A stretch of 64,000 nt of DNA from Pisaster brevispinus (taxonomy: Eukaryota > Echinodermata > Asteroidea > Forcipulatida > Asteriidae). The notes beneath the pieces were generated by a model. That model searched no databases. It was given only the letters and a program-made list of their open reading frames with translations, and was not told the origin of the DNA. A program made the position numbers and the translations under genes. Below, piece after piece: positions 63,361 to 64,000 of this stretch (the first letter of the stretch is position 1; the number at the start of each line of letters is the position of its first letter). The stretch lies in the NCBI GenBank assembly GCA_023634235.1, contig JAMKCF010000137.1, positions 62,001 through 126,000 on the forward strand, read 5' to 3'.

Positions 63361-64000
63361 ACCTTTTCGAAATGGTAACATGTTTCAATAAATTTAACTG
63401 GTGGTAAACACAATTAAGGAAATAGTTTTAATAATCAATAAAACGTTATTTGCCTAAAAATAGTTAGTGGCCTGACGTTCAGTCGGTACAAATACATAGG
63501 CGCAGAGTTCAGCCTGAAAACCCGTACATAATAATTTCGTATAACAGCCGTCTGCAAACTTTCTTGTGCTTGCCACGTGCGTGTGCTGTCAAATGTTTTT
63601 CATACGGCTGTTTGCTGCCTTTGCAAAAATATACCAAACAAACTGGTACTCCGTGCGCATAAACGCTGGTCCCGGACAACAGTTGGTTAGTTTTGTACAC
63701 ATCCTAATGCAGCATAACACGGTGTGCATGGCAGCCGAGTGACGGTAAGAATTGATCTCTTTTTACCATTTTTTAGGACAAAATGATTTTTCTGGACACA
63801 CGCCAAGCCAAATAAGAGTAAAAAGAACACGTAGAGCCTAATTTAGGCGAACTCTGGTGTCTAAAAAGAACGGTAGGTGCATAAACGTGAAGGGCAAAAA
63901 GTTTCGAATAGGATTTTGTACAATGACCTATGACTTGTGAGGTTCGTGGAGACGATAGCGGAATGAACCTCGTACTAAACTAGCTAGTATGTAGCCCAGG
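63361..64000. other. Unassigned DNA at right edge
   Basis: No exon or RNA gene was recognised. A donor-like GACGGTAAGA at about 63741 follows a short ATG-containing stretch, but nothing else supports an exon. Confidence 0.4.

Overview
The window reads as nuclear DNA from an animal, not a prokaryote. It has very long tandem repeats, canonical GT/AG splice signals around two short exon-like ORFs, tRNA-derived SINE modules, a Penelope-like retroelement fragment and a non-autonomous hAT transposon. The mix (GACTCGG-rich hAT element, tRNA-headed SINE, Penelope fragment) reminds me of invertebrate deuterostomes, perhaps an echinoderm, but this is recollection and weak evidence. No complete gene is present.

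Layout. (1) 1-7432: a minisatellite of 28/29-bp units running off the left edge of the window. (2) 7433-8179: unassigned DNA with one degenerate duplication. (3) 8188-9416: a 1.23-kb non-autonomous hAT-type element with a perfect 8-bp target-site duplication; a ~200-bp hairpin is nested inside it. (4) About 10130-10925, minus strand: the 3' end of a decayed Penelope-like element (cysteine linker, GIY-YIG nuclease, and a hammerhead-ribozyme-like motif beyond the stop codon). (5) 11014-11766: fifteen 50/51-bp units, each with a TATA-box-like string and a G-rich half. (6) 12221-12360: a candidate exon. (7) 12470-12880: two tRNA-like SINE heads on the minus strand around a non-tRNA segment. (8) 13162-56466: a single ~43.3-kb satellite array of an 81-bp monomer (about 68% of the window). 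(9) 57492-57606: a second candidate exon on the same strand. (10) 57607-64000: AT-rich, mostly unassigned DNA with several G or C homopolymers and small degenerate repeats.

How it fits together. The two exon candidates are both on the plus strand. The first ends and the second begins in phase 0, so they could splice into one reading frame; if so the satellite lies inside a ~45-kb intron. I do not recognise the protein. The satellite is organised on several scales: 81-bp and 90-bp monomers, linked variant blocks, and multi-kilobase duplications with offsets of 1413, 3731, 2218, 2388/1902, 4793 and 3289 bp measured from shared rare variants. This is the expected outcome of repeated unequal exchange or replication slippage. 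The consensus monomer lacks CpG, is C-rich on the plus strand and carries CCCTAACCC.

The observations I would pursue first are the hammerhead-like motif of the Penelope remnant, the intron-embedded satellite with its 486-bp step higher-order structure, the TATA/G-rich minisatellite, and the double-headed SINE. All open reading frames within the repeat arrays are by-products of repeat periodicity and are not annotated as genes.
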